A stretch of 64,000 nucleotides of DNA from assembly GCA_900550935.1 (NCBI GenBank), contig URUD01000007.1, positions 1 to 64,000 of the forward strand, written 5' to 3'. Position numbers and translations under genes: made by a program. The notes beneath the pieces are model-generated. The model did no database searches, was not told the DNA's origin, and was given only the letters and a program-made list of their open reading frames with translations. Below, in pieces: positions 8,125 to 16,649 of the stretch. Each line of letters begins with the position of its first letter. The stretch's first letter is position 1. Source of the stretch: an uncultured Roseburia sp. (GTDB lineage: Bacteria > Bacillota > Clostridia > Lachnospirales > Lachnospiraceae).

Positions 8125-8892
8125 ATGGCAATATTGGAAGTCAGCAATTTAAAGAAAATATATACGACGAGATTTGGCGGCAATCAGGTGCAGGCATTGT
8201 CGAATATCAACTTTTCCGTGGAACAGGGCGAATATGTGGCAATCATGGGAGAGTCCGGTTCCGGCAAGACAACGCTTCTTAACATCCTTGCAGCACTCGA
8301 CCGTCCGACTGCGGGAAGAGTCCTCTTAAATGGAAGGGACATCGTAGGCATCAGGGAAAAAGAACTTGCAGCATTTCGAAGAGATAATCTAGGATTTATC
8401 TTTCAGGATTTTAATCTGCTTGATAACTTTTCCATTAAGGACAATATTTTACTGCCACTCGTGTTGGAGGGTGTTTCACCGGATGAAATGGAGCGCAGAT
8501 TAATACAACTCGCAAAAAAGCTTGGCATTGAGGAACTGCTCCCGAAATATCCGTATGAGGTATCCGGAGGGCAGAAACAGCGTACGGCAGCAGCGCGGGC
8601 ACTGATCACGAAACCACAGCTGATCTTGGGAGATGAGCCGACCGGGGCACTGGACTCCAAGGCAACAGACAGCCTTTTACAACTGTTTCGCCAGATCAAT
8701 GAAGAGGGACAGACCATTCTGATGGTAACCCACAGCACGAAAGCGGCGAGTCATGCGAACCGTATCTTATTTATCAAGGATGGAGAGGTATTCCATCAGC
8801 TCTATCGTGGAAATCTGTCCAACGAAGAACTGTATGCAAAGATTTCCGATACCTTAACAGTTTTGACGACGGGTGGTGAGAAACATGAATAA
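8125..8892 (+). CDS. ABC transporter ATP-binding protein, BceA-like
   Basis: 255 residues of the MacB/BceA type. Walker A GESGSGKTT, Q-loop FIFQDFNLLD, signature VSGGQKQR, Walker B LILGDEPTGALD and the switch His in VTHSTKAA are all present. I chose ATG 8125 (MAILEVSNLKKIY), the usual family start; ATG 8110 is also in frame. It overlaps the permease gene by 8 nt. Together with the permease it should detect, and give resistance to, cell-wall-active peptides by freeing lipid-cycle targets. The exact drug is unknown. Confidence 0.92.
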   Translation: MAILEVSNLKKIYTTRFGGNQVQALSNINFSVEQGEYVAIMGESGSGKTTLLNILAALDRPTAGRVLLNGRDIVGIREKELAAFRRDNLGFIFQDFNLLDNFSIKDNILLPLVLEGVSPDEMERRLIQLAKKLGIEELLPKYPYEVSGGQKQRTAAARALITKPQLILGDEPTGALDSKATDSLLQLFRQINEEGQTILMVTHSTKAASHANRILFIKDGEVFHQLYRGNLSNEELYAKISDTLTVLTTGGEKHE

Positions 8893-10912
8893 TCTGTATC
8901 GCAGACTGGCAGTCACCAATATGAAAAACAACAGACAGTTTTATGTACCGTATCTATTGGCAGGCATCGTTTCGGTCATGATGTTTTATTCCATGCGAGC
9001 CATGCAGGGCAACGATGCGATAAGTTCCATGCGGGGCGGGATGAACCTGGTTCTGATCCTGACGATGGGACTGGTGGTCATTGGCATATTTGTCAGTATC
9101 CTGTTGTTTTATACGAACAGTTTTATTATGAAACGCCGGAAAAAGGAACTTGGCATCTATAATATCCTTGGAATGGAAAAACGGCACATTGCAAAAGTGC
9201 TTTTCTGGGAAAGTCTGATCTCTTATGTATGTTCGGTCGTAATTGGACTGGTAGCTGGCATCCTTTTTCAGAAACTTCTGATGATGCTTTTATACCGCCT
9301 GACCGGACTGGAGCAGAAGATCCGGTTTTCTGTTTCCTGGTATGGATGTCTGCAGACCATAGAATTATTTGGGAGCATCTATCTGGCAATCCTCATTTAT
9401 GATTTTATGCAGGTACGCCTGGCAAAGCCTGTCGAGCTTCTCTCCGGCAGCAATGCGGGAGAGCGGGAACCAAAGACGAAACTGCTTCTTGCAATCGTGG
9501 GCGTTGCCTGTATCACAGGTGGTTATTATATCGCGATCACAACCGAAGATATCATGAAAGTGTTACTGCTGTTTTTAGTTGCAGTTATACTCGTTATGAT
9601 CGGAACTTACGCGCTTTTTACGGCAGGAAGCATTGCACTGTTAAAGATGCTGCGCAGCAATAAAAAATTTTATTATCAGACCAGACATTTTACTGCAGTT
9701 TCCGGTATGATCTACCGTATGAAGCAAAACGCGGTAGGACTTGCCAATATCTGTATTCTGTCCACAATGGTTCTGGTCATGATATCCACGACCGTCAGTA
9801 TGTATGCAGGGTTGAATGATGAACTGGAAAACCGCTATGATGGGGATATCAGCATTAACGTATCGTATCCGTCCATGCCAGATCAGGAGGAACGGCAGGC
9901 TGTGCGCAGGGCGCTTGCAGACGGTATCAAGGAACAGGGACGTATTATTACCGGACAGAGTGCCTATGCAGATTTTTACAGTATTGTGAATCTGAATGGA
10001 AATACAATCGAAGTCGCGACAGATCCAGGCACAGCAGGAATGAGATTACTACATGTATTTACCAGAGATGATTATGAAGCTATGCTGGGACAGGAGGTCA
10101 TGACATTACAGCAGGAAAATGAGGTATTGCTGGTATCCTCTGACGATCTGTCTTATCCGCAGATCAGTCTGCTGGGAAAGACGTATCAGGTGGCGGGCAT
10201 TGAGCCGTTGTCAAAAGATGAAGAATATTATATGGCAAACCTGATCGATGCTGGGCTGATTTATGTGGTTGTAAAGGATGATGCGGCACTGGAAGAGGTG
10301 ATCGATACGTATGCGAAGATCTACACAGAGAAAACCTGCCTGCTGAACTATGAGTTGGCATTTGATTTTGATGGCACACCAGAGCAGCAGAAGCTTGTTG
10401 CAGATACATTGCGGGATAAGCTTACAGAACTAAGCGGAGACCCTTCGGGTGAGTGGGGAGATATAACGGGTTTTAGTCTGGAGTCAAAACAGGAGGGAAG
10501 GGAGGATTTCTTAAGCATAAACGGAGGACTGCTTTTCCTGGGACTGTTTTTGGGAAGTCTGTTTCTGATGGTAACAGTACTGATCATCTATTACAAACAG
10601 ATCTCAGAAGGGTATGAGGACAAAGAGCGTTTTGCCATTATGGAAAAAGTCGGTATGAGTAGCAGTGAGGTAAAGACAGCGATCACAACGCAGATAAGGA
10701 TCGTGTTCTTCCTGCCTCTTGTGACAGCAGCAATCCATCTGGCAGCAGCATTTCCAATGCTAAGCAGGCTGCTTGCTATATTGAACCTGTATCAGAGTTC
10801 CTTATTTGCAATGTGTCTTGGGGCAACGGTACTGGTATTCGCTCTGATCTATCTTGTGGTATTTAAACTGACATCACGGACGTACTATCATATCGTAGGT
10901 GAACAATTCTAA
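8885..10912 (+). CDS. ABC transporter permease, BceB-like (FtsX family)
   Basis: 675 residues with about ten membrane helices and a large external domain (about residues 305-530) between the seventh and eighth helices, the layout of BceB/VraG permeases. The first FtsX block includes FIMKRRKKELGIYNILGMEKRHI; the second, near the C-terminus, includes ERFAIMEKVGMSSSEVK. The start at 8885 has GGTGGTGAG upstream; GTG 8873 is also open. The external domain gives peptide specificity in known systems and is highly variable, so the substrate cannot be inferred. A strong terminator follows the stop. Confidence 0.92.
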   Translation: MNNLYRRLAVTNMKNNRQFYVPYLLAGIVSVMMFYSMRAMQGNDAISSMRGGMNLVLILTMGLVVIGIFVSILLFYTNSFIMKRRKKELGIYNILGMEKRHIAKVLFWESLISYVCSVVIGLVAGILFQKLLMMLLYRLTGLEQKIRFSVSWYGCLQTIELFGSIYLAILIYDFMQVRLAKPVELLSGSNAGEREPKTKLLLAIVGVACITGGYYIAITTEDIMKVLLLFLVAVILVMIGTYALFTAGSIALLKMLRSNKKFYYQTRHFTAVSGMIYRMKQNAVGLANICILSTMVLVMISTTVSMYAGLNDELENRYDGDISINVSYPSMPDQEERQAVRRALADGIKEQGRIITGQSAYADFYSIVNLNGNTIEVATDPGTAGMRLLHVFTRDDYEAMLGQEVMTLQQENEVLLVSSDDLSYPQISLLGKTYQVAGIEPLSKDEEYYMANLIDAGLIYVVVKDDAALEEVIDTYAKIYTEKTCLLNYELAFDFDGTPEQQKLVADTLRDKLTELSGDPSGEWGDITGFSLESKQEGREDFLSINGGLLFLGLFLGSLFLMVTVLIIYYKQISEGYEDKERFAIMEKVGMSSSEVKTAITTQIRIVFFLPLVTAAIHLAAAFPMLSRLLAILNLYQSSLFAMCLGATVLVFALIYLVVFKLTSRTYYHIVGEQF

Positions 10913-10913
10913 A

Positions 10914-10963
10914 AAAGGAAAAGGAAAGAGAGACGGCAGCCTGCAGTCTCTCTTTCCTTTTTC
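10914..10963 (+). terminator. Terminator of the Bce-like operon
   Basis: AAAGGAAAGAGAGA pairs with TCTCTCTTTCCTTT around a CGGCAGCCTGCAG loop, with flanking A and T runs, so it could work on both strands. The tRNA-Gly on the other strand ends 15 nt further on. Confidence 0.85.
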
Positions 10964-10977
10964 TGTGATATGCATTA

Positions 10978-11048
10978 AGCAGACAACGGGAATCGAACCC
11001 GCCTCCTCAGCTTGGGAAGCTGATATACTACCGATGTACTATGTCTGC
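10978..11048 (-). tRNA. tRNA-Gly(CCC)
   Basis: 71 nt on the minus strand. Acceptor GCAGACA/TGTCTGC, anticodon stem TCAGC/GCTGA with loop TTCCCAA (anticodon CCC), T-arm CGGGT TCGATT CCCG. It is convergent with the Bce-like operon and divergent from the S66 peptidase. CCA is not encoded. Confidence 0.9.
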
Positions 11049-11158
11049 ATGGATCGTTTAAAACTATTATACATCAATGGAAAAAGATTGCAAGACTCAT
11101 TTTTTTGCTTTAAAATAAACAAAAATAAGAGCAAAACGACTGCGGGAAGGAAAAGAAA

Positions 11159-12202
11159 ATGAGATATCCAAACTATTTACCGGAACATGGAACGATCGGA
11201 TTTGTAGCACCTTCATTTGGCTGTAATATCGAACCGTATCACAGCGCATTTGACCATGCACAGGAGAAATTTAAGGCACTGGGACACTCCATTGACTTAG
11301 GACCGAACTGCTATGAGGGAAAAGGCATCGGCATCAGTAATACACCGGAAGCGTGCGGCAGGGAGCTGACCGAATATTATTGCAGCAGGGATAACGATAT
11401 CCTGATCTCCTGCGGTGGCGGGGAACTGATGTGTGAGATTTTGGATGAAGTGGATTTTGACCGGATCCGTGCCGCGGAGCCAAAGTGGTATATGGGATTT
11501 TCCGATAATACGAACATGACATTTCTGCTCACAACATTATGCGATACGGCAGCCATTTATGGACCATGTGCAGCAGCATTTGGAATGGAACCGTGGCATG
11601 AGAGCTTAGAGGATGCCTATCAGCTGCTCCGTGGAAAGAAAAAGGAAATCTGCGGTTATGAATTGTGGGAAAAAGAAGGATTAAAGGATGAAGAACATCC
11701 GCTGCTTCCTTATAATGTGACCGAGAAGAAAGAATTAAAAGTATTTTTACCGCAGCAGGAAAAGAGAAAGACCGTGCAGATGGAAGGACGTCTGGTGGGC
11801 GGCTGTATGGATTGTCTGGTAACGCTGCTTGGAACCAATTATGATAAGGTAACGGAATTTAGCGAACGCTATAAAGAGGACGGGATCTTATGGTTTTTAG
11901 AGTCCTGTGATCTGAATGTTATGGGGATCCGGCGTGCCATCTGGCAGATGAAACATGCGGGCTGGTTTTCTCATGTGAAGGGATTTCTGATCGGACGTCC
12001 GTTCGTGTTTGGACAGAAAATGATGGGACTGGATGCCTATCATGCAGTGACAGATCTGCTCGAAGAATATCAGGTACCAATCATAATGGATGCAGACATC
12101 GGTCACATCCCTCCGATGATGCCTCTGGTATCGGGCAGCTATGCGAAGGTACAGGTAACCGGAAATGATATCCGCATCCATATGGAAGAATCAAGATCAT
12201 AA
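11159..12202 (+). CDS. S66-family peptidase (LD-carboxypeptidase/MccF-like)
   Basis: 347 residues. An N-terminal GTIGFVAPSFG and the nucleophile Ser in MGFSDNTNM mark the S66 fold; a late Glu and the His in DIGHIPPMMPLVSG complete the Ser-Glu-His triad. Members cut murein tetrapeptides (LdcA) or inactivate microcin C-like nucleotide-peptides (MccF). The length and the MGFSDNT motif are closer to MccF-like members, but I cannot separate the two. The start at 11159 follows GGGAAGGAAAAG. It is a single gene, convergent with the FliD-like gene 2 nt away, with no terminator between them. Confidence 0.85.
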   Translation: MRYPNYLPEHGTIGFVAPSFGCNIEPYHSAFDHAQEKFKALGHSIDLGPNCYEGKGIGISNTPEACGRELTEYYCSRDNDILISCGGGELMCEILDEVDFDRIRAAEPKWYMGFSDNTNMTFLLTTLCDTAAIYGPCAAAFGMEPWHESLEDAYQLLRGKKKEICGYELWEKEGLKDEEHPLLPYNVTEKKELKVFLPQQEKRKTVQMEGRLVGGCMDCLVTLLGTNYDKVTEFSERYKEDGILWFLESCDLNVMGIRRAIWQMKHAGWFSHVKGFLIGRPFVFGQKMMGLDAYHAVTDLLEEYQVPIIMDADIGHIPPMMPLVSGSYAKVQVTGNDIRIHMEESRS

Positions 12203-12203
12203 A

Positions 12204-12872
12204 TTATAAGACAACGTTGATATTGCCGCCGGTGCTGTCTGCTGGAAGTCCGGTGGAAGGAATGAGAGAAGCGGCAAGCGAAGACGTTGCAGCAGAGGCA
12301 GCCTGCTTTTGCTGTTGCGCAAGCAGAGCAGCCTTTTTTTCTTCAATATCAAGGGTATCACTGCGGCGTTCGATCCGCTTTGTATAAGCAGTGGCACGCT
12401 GGATATAGTCTGCATCCTTGGAAAACAGCTTCTCAAATTTGGAAATATCTGCATTGGCAAACAAAGACGTTCTGGAAGAGAGCGTACCGTCTTTATTTAC
12501 AGTAATACCGATCTTATCAAGCGAATCTTCATATTCTGAGGTAAGTTTCTTCATTGCCTTATAGCTTTGAGTCATCTTACGGTCATCGGAGCTGCCGGCA
12601 GAAGATAACAGATTGTTGTAGGTGTCGATGAAAGCGGACACGCTGTTACGGATGTTGGTCGCGTGGTCATCATCATAGGTAAAGGAGCCCAGTGCCTTGA
12701 TCGCACGGCGCAATGCAACGGCATCCGCATTGGAAAGTTCGGAATTGCTGTACTGTCGTCTTGAAGTGGCAGTTCTTGCGTTGGCATTTGACCTGTAGAA
12801 ACGCCTCATATAATAGGTGGAACTTAAGGATTCTCCTGTCCCTGCATAAGCAGTACTAAAAACCGTTGCCAT
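12204..12872 (-). CDS. FliD-like flagellar hook-associated protein homologue
   Basis: 222 residues. The middle (about 70-180) resembles the C-terminal helical part of FliD: a long helix with FIDTYNNLLSSAGS, then SLDKIGITVNKDGTLS, then FEKLFSKDADYIQRATAYTKRI. It lacks the large variable FliD domains and is far shorter than filament caps. Poly-Ser/Ala and Gln-rich tracts fill the last 45 residues. The start at 12872 has GGGAGG. A sigma-D type promoter lies 48 nt upstream, which supports a flagellar role. It may be a dedicated cap variant, a chaperone-like protein or an export substrate; it stands outside any flagellar operon. Confidence 0.6.
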   Translation of the reverse strand: MATVFSTAYAGTGESLSSTYYMRRFYRSNANARTATSRRQYSNSELSNADAVALRRAIKALGSFTYDDDHATNIRNSVSAFIDTYNNLLSSAGSSDDRKMTQSYKAMKKLTSEYEDSLDKIGITVNKDGTLSSRTSLFANADISKFEKLFSKDADYIQRATAYTKRIERRSDTLDIEEKKAALLAQQQKQAASAATSSLAASLIPSTGLPADSTGGNINVVL

Positions 12873-12919
12873 AATAGACCTCCCTTAAAAAGTTACAAAA
12901 AATAAGATTTCTGCTATAT

Positions 12920-12946
12920 GTTTCGGCAAAAAGGCGCATATAATTA
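12920..12946 (-). promoter_or_regulatory. Sigma-D (FliA-type) promoter of the FliD-like gene
   Basis: On the minus strand: TAAT (RC of 12943-12946), 15-nt spacer, GCCGAAAC (RC of 12920-12927). The consensus for sigma-28/sigma-D is TAAA-N15-GCCGATAT, so spacing is exact and most positions agree. Confidence 0.65.
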
Positions 12947-13010
12947 ACCGTAGAAATGGAAAATACTTTATGTTATACTTAAGCAAAAACAATGGGGAGG
13001 CATAATTTGT

Positions 13011-13469
13011 ATGGAAATCATCATTTGGATCATATTGATCATAGCATTTGCGTTAGCTGAGATTGCAACAGTAGGACTGACCTCCATCTGGTTTGCAGGC
13101 GGAGCACTGGCAGCGTTGCTGTGCTGCGTAATAGGATTAAACGTTGTATGGCAGATCGCGGTATTCATTGTCGTATCGCTGATCCTGCTGTTTTTTACAA
13201 GACCATGGGCACTGAAATATTTAAAACCACATCTGACTAAGACCAACTATGAGGGAAATATCGGTCAGGACGTGTGTGTGACTGAGACGATCGATAACAG
13301 AAAGGGCACCGGAACGGTTGTCTTAAAGGGACAGGAATGGACGGCGCGTGCCTATGAAGATGGAAAAATCTATGAGGCAGGGATGATCGTAAAAGTACAG
13401 GAGATCCGCGGTGTTACAATGTATGTGACTGAGAGTGATGCAATGCCGCAGAGACAGGAAGAGGCATAA
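13011..13469 (+). CDS. NfeD-family membrane protein
   Basis: 152 residues. Two or three N-terminal membrane helices (about 2-70, including LAEIATVGLTSIWFAGGALAAL) precede a C-terminal OB-fold-like domain (about 85-145; EGNIGQDVCVTETI, KGQEWTARAYEDG, VQEIRGVTMYV). NfeD proteins partner with SPFH/flotillin or stomatin-like proteins in membrane microdomains; no such partner is adjacent here. The start has GGGGAGG upstream. The patatin gene begins 6 nt after its stop, so the pair is probably one transcript. Confidence 0.88.
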   Translation: MEIIIWIILIIAFALAEIATVGLTSIWFAGGALAALLCCVIGLNVVWQIAVFIVVSLILLFFTRPWALKYLKPHLTKTNYEGNIGQDVCVTETIDNRKGTGTVVLKGQEWTARAYEDGKIYEAGMIVKVQEIRGVTMYVTESDAMPQRQEEA

Positions 13470-13475
13470 AAGACT

Positions 13476-14351
13476 ATGACAGAAAAGACAGGACAGAATA
13501 AGAAACTTGGAATGGTATTTGAGGGAGGCGCGAACCGCACGATTTTTTCATGTGGTGTCATGGACGCCCTGCTAGAGGCGGATATCATGCCGGACTATAT
13601 GATCGGAGTTTCCGCCGGGATTGCATTTGGCGTATCCTATCTTTCCAGACAAAAGGGCAGAAACTTGGAAGTCATGGAGAAATACATGGCGGATAAGAGG
13701 TATATGGGAATGCGCCATCTGCTTGACCGGAAAAAGCGTACGTTTTATAATCTGGGCTTTGTATTCGGAGAGGTGCCGGACAAGCTTGTACCGTTTGACT
13801 ATGATACGTTTGCAGCATACCCGGGGACTGTAGAGGCAGCCGTGACCAACATCCACACCGGAAAGCCGGAATATATAACATTGCAGCGCGATAAGAGCAT
13901 GATGAACACGATCGTGGCAAGCTGTTCCCTGCCGGTGCTGTTTCAGCCAGTTAAGGTGGGAAAACATTACTATCTGGACGGGGGTCTGGCGGATTCGGTT
14001 CCGTTCCGTCACGCATTCGAGCAGGGATGTGACAAACTTCTGGTGGTACTGACAAGGGAACGCGGCTATGTCAAGAAAGAGGATCGCATTACCGGAATTA
14101 CCGGAGGATTGTATCACAGATACCCCAATATCGTAAAAGATTTAGAGGAACGTCCGGAGAAATACAACGCTGATATGCAGGAACTGCTCCGTCTGGAAAA
14201 AGAGGGCAAAGTTTTTGTTATCGCACCGGAGAGCACCTATGGGGTCGGAAGAACGGAGACCGATACCGTTCTTTTAAGAAAACTCTATGATGAGGGCTAT
14301 GAGATCGGGACAAAACAGATGGAAGCATTTCAAGAATATTTAAAGGCGTAA
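13476..14351 (+). CDS. Patatin-like phospholipase
   Basis: 291 residues. The oxyanion loop is FEGGANR, the nucleophile Ser lies in IGVSAGIAFG (GxSxG) and the catalytic Asp in YLDGGLADSVP (DGG), giving the patatin Ser-Asp dyad. The family, with RssA/YjjU-like bacterial members, hydrolyses acyl esters of lipids in the cytosol. No signal peptide is visible. It is in an operon-like string with NfeD upstream and a dehydrogenase 32 nt downstream. The substrate is unknown. Confidence 0.9.
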   Translation: MTEKTGQNKKLGMVFEGGANRTIFSCGVMDALLEADIMPDYMIGVSAGIAFGVSYLSRQKGRNLEVMEKYMADKRYMGMRHLLDRKKRTFYNLGFVFGEVPDKLVPFDYDTFAAYPGTVEAAVTNIHTGKPEYITLQRDKSMMNTIVASCSLPVLFQPVKVGKHYYLDGGLADSVPFRHAFEQGCDKLLVVLTRERGYVKKEDRITGITGGLYHRYPNIVKDLEERPEKYNADMQELLRLEKEGKVFVIAPESTYGVGRTETDTVLLRKLYDEGYEIGTKQMEAFQEYLKA

Positions 14352-14383
14352 GCCAATAAAATGCAGAAGATGGAGAGAGAAGG

Positions 14384-15328
14384 ATGCAGGAAAAATTAAA
14401 GATTGTTTTTTTAGATGCAAAGACAATCGGTGAGGACATTGATCTGAGCGGATATGAAAAGCTGGGCGAGGTGGTAAAATATGATTTTTCCACACCGGAA
14501 GAGGCAAGAGAGCGTACAAAGGATGCAGATGTTATTATTTTAAATAAAGTAGTCATCAATGAAGCATCGATCGGGGAGGCAGATCATTTGAAACTGGTCT
14601 GCGTGACAGCGACCGGAACCAATAATCTGGATAAGGAATATCTCGACAAACGCGGTATCGCATGGCGCAACGTGGCAGGATATTCCACTGAGACCGTGGC
14701 ACAGCATACGTTTGCGCTGCTGTTTTATCTGCTTGAGCATCTGAATTACTATGACCAGTATGTAAAAGCAGAGCGTTATGTCAATGATACGATGTTTACA
14801 CATTTTGCCGAGGTGTTCCATGAGTTAAACGGTATGACCTGGGGGGTCATCGGTCTTGGAGCCATCGGAAGAAGAGTGGCAGATATCGCAAAGATGTTTG
14901 GATGCAGAGTCGTCTATTATTCGACTTCCGGGAAAAACGATCAGCCGGGCTATGAAAGAGTAACGTTTGATACCTTACTTCGTGAGTCTGATATTGTTTC
15001 CGTGCATGCACCGTTGGATGAAAATACAAAAGACCTTATGAATAAAGAAGCATTTGACAAGATGAAGTCATCCGCAATCTTTTTGAATCTGGGAAGAGGT
15101 CCGATCGTGGTAGAAAAAGATCTGGCGGATGCCTTAGAGCAGGGAAGCATTGCGGCAGCAGGACTCGATGTCCTTTGTGTGGAGCCGATGCAGGAAGAAA
15201 ATCCACTGCGCCAGATCAAAGACAGCAACCGTCTTATCATTACTCCGCACATTGCATGGGCAAGTGTGGAAGCAAGAACAAGACTGATGCAGATCATTGA
15301 AGGACAGATTCGGGAGTTCTTTGCCTAG
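14384..15328 (+). CDS. D-2-hydroxyacid dehydrogenase (NAD-dependent)
   Basis: 314 residues. The Rossmann fingerprint is GVIGLGAIGRRVADIAKMFG, and the catalytic Arg sits in FLNLGRGPIVVE. A Glu follows in VLCVEPM and the His in ITPHIAWAS. It belongs to the hydroxypyruvate/glycerate/phosphoglycerate dehydrogenase superfamily. It lacks the ACT domain of SerA, so it is more likely a general hydroxyacid or lactate/glycerate dehydrogenase. The start has GGAGAGAAGG. The last codons lie inside a stem-loop shared with the convergent gene. Confidence 0.88.
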   Translation: MQEKLKIVFLDAKTIGEDIDLSGYEKLGEVVKYDFSTPEEARERTKDADVIILNKVVINEASIGEADHLKLVCVTATGTNNLDKEYLDKRGIAWRNVAGYSTETVAQHTFALLFYLLEHLNYYDQYVKAERYVNDTMFTHFAEVFHELNGMTWGVIGLGAIGRRVADIAKMFGCRVVYYSTSGKNDQPGYERVTFDTLLRESDIVSVHAPLDENTKDLMNKEAFDKMKSSAIFLNLGRGPIVVEKDLADALEQGSIAAAGLDVLCVEPMQEENPLRQIKDSNRLIITPHIAWASVEARTRLMQIIEGQIREFFA

Positions 15329-15340
15329 GGGCAAAGAACT
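15315..15340. terminator. Stem-loop shared by two convergent genes
   Basis: AGTTCTTTGCC (15315-15325), loop TAGG, GGCAAAGAACT (15330-15340). The stop of the dehydrogenase lies in the loop and the stop of the minus-strand gene at the base of the stem. No U run follows on the plus strand. Confidence 0.6.
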
Positions 15341-16322
15341 AACTCGGAATGGTACTGTCCAATCCACTGTGGAAAGAAAGATTTCCATATTCTTTTAAAC
15401 ATGTCTCAAACAGTTCACGGTAATGCGGATCATCCGGTGCCACATGCAAAAGAGGAGAAAGAGCGTTAAGGCGCGAAAGATACAACGGCATTGCCTTATC
15501 ATAAAGTTCAAAAAATGTTTCATTGGAAATAATCGAATGATCCCATGGATTTTGCCAGGATTTCCGTTGCAGATTAAATGGATCTGTGCGGAAAAACAAT
15601 GTATCGCTTGGGAATAAAGGCGAAAACAGAGGATATCCTAAACAGTAGCGTTCCGTCAGGCGCACGAGGGCTTTTTTCTTTCCACTGTCATCATGGAGCA
15701 GGCGCAGCCCAAGCTGTAAGGAAAAGATTGCAAGGCGCATCGTGTTTTTGTAGATCCGCAGTTCAGGATAGGTGTAACGGTAGGCAAAATAAAGAAGCCT
15801 TGCGACAATTCTTTTCTGATGTGCCGTGAGGGCAAGCGTGTCTGCTGCATGAAAGGTGCAGGGAGTACGATGCAACTTTTTGTGCAGGAGTGCCGTGTCG
15901 ATGTCCGTTTCCAGATACGCATGGCGGGAAAAATATGCCCTGTCCGTCTTGTCATAATGTGTCATTCCATAGATATAAGGGTGGCAGACGGTATCTAAGG
16001 TATAGTGTCCGATGAAACCGCACAGATAGCTTTCGGCGATGGCACGGTCATAAGGATCGTGAAAGGAAAGCGTACCTTTTAAGAGACCTTCAAAGAAGAT
16101 CCCGGTTCTGGTAGTGTGGGCGATCGCTCCAAGATTGTGTCCCTCGAGTATATAGGAGGGCAGATAATAAAAGAAAAGGTCAGGTCCCTGTAATCCAAGA
16201 GAGAAGACACTTTGGTTGGCAGAAATAATTTTTTTGAGCGTATAAGTTTCTTTTTTTGTATTGCTTTTTAAATTGTGATAAGCTTCGATCCCAAAAATAT
16301 AATGGGTTACAAATCCCGGCAT
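15339..16322 (-). CDS. Zinc-dependent phospholipase C-like protein
   Basis: 327 residues starting at ATG 16322 (MPGFVTHYIFG), which has AGGGTGG upstream; an in-frame start 45 nt earlier lacks one. The protein shows the PF00882-type pattern: an early His (VTHYIFG), LGLQGPDLFFYY, LGAIAHTTR, FIGHYTLDTVCHPYIY and SRHAYLETDID, which supply the Zn-binding His and Asp residues. There is no signal peptide, so it is probably cytosolic, unlike secreted clostridial alpha-toxin. Many Lachnospiraceae carry such a protein with unknown substrate. Confidence 0.8.
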   Translation of the reverse strand: MPGFVTHYIFGIEAYHNLKSNTKKETYTLKKIISANQSVFSLGLQGPDLFFYYLPSYILEGHNLGAIAHTTRTGIFFEGLLKGTLSFHDPYDRAIAESYLCGFIGHYTLDTVCHPYIYGMTHYDKTDRAYFSRHAYLETDIDTALLHKKLHRTPCTFHAADTLALTAHQKRIVARLLYFAYRYTYPELRIYKNTMRLAIFSLQLGLRLLHDDSGKKKALVRLTERYCLGYPLFSPLFPSDTLFFRTDPFNLQRKSWQNPWDHSIISNETFFELYDKAMPLYLSRLNALSPLLHVAPDDPHYRELFETCLKEYGNLSFHSGLDSTIPS

Positions 16323-16425
16323 AATAACCACCCTTTCGTCTGTAAATGTCACAGATATTATAACCATTTTTCCTGTTCCTGTTAATAATCCGGATAAGTT
16401 TTTAAGAAAAAACTAATATCTGGGC

Positions 16426-16454
16426 TTGCATATGAGCGCAAATAAGCATATAAT
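16426..16454 (+). promoter_or_regulatory. Promoter of the radical SAM operon
   Basis: TTGCAT (16426-16431), 17-nt spacer, TATAAT (16449-16454). The leader from here to the start codon at 16650 is about 190 nt, AT-rich, with no obvious terminator hairpin. The 16323-16425 part holds no gene. Confidence 0.65.
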
Positions 16455-16649
16455 ACATCTAGTAATCAAAACTATGTTATATAATATGCATATTCAATAA
16501 AGAGAAAAAGTAGTCGAAAAATAGACAAAACTGTCAAAATGTATATTAAAAAGCTACACAGAATTTGGTTTGCATATTTCAAAATGAAAATAACTTTTCT
16601 ATACTTTCAGATAGTGAAAAGGTAGAGAATAGAAACGGAGGAGCATGAG

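Noticed and set aside
13572..14117. 181-codon open frame on the minus strand
   Set aside because: Antisense to the patatin gene, which has complete catalytic motifs.
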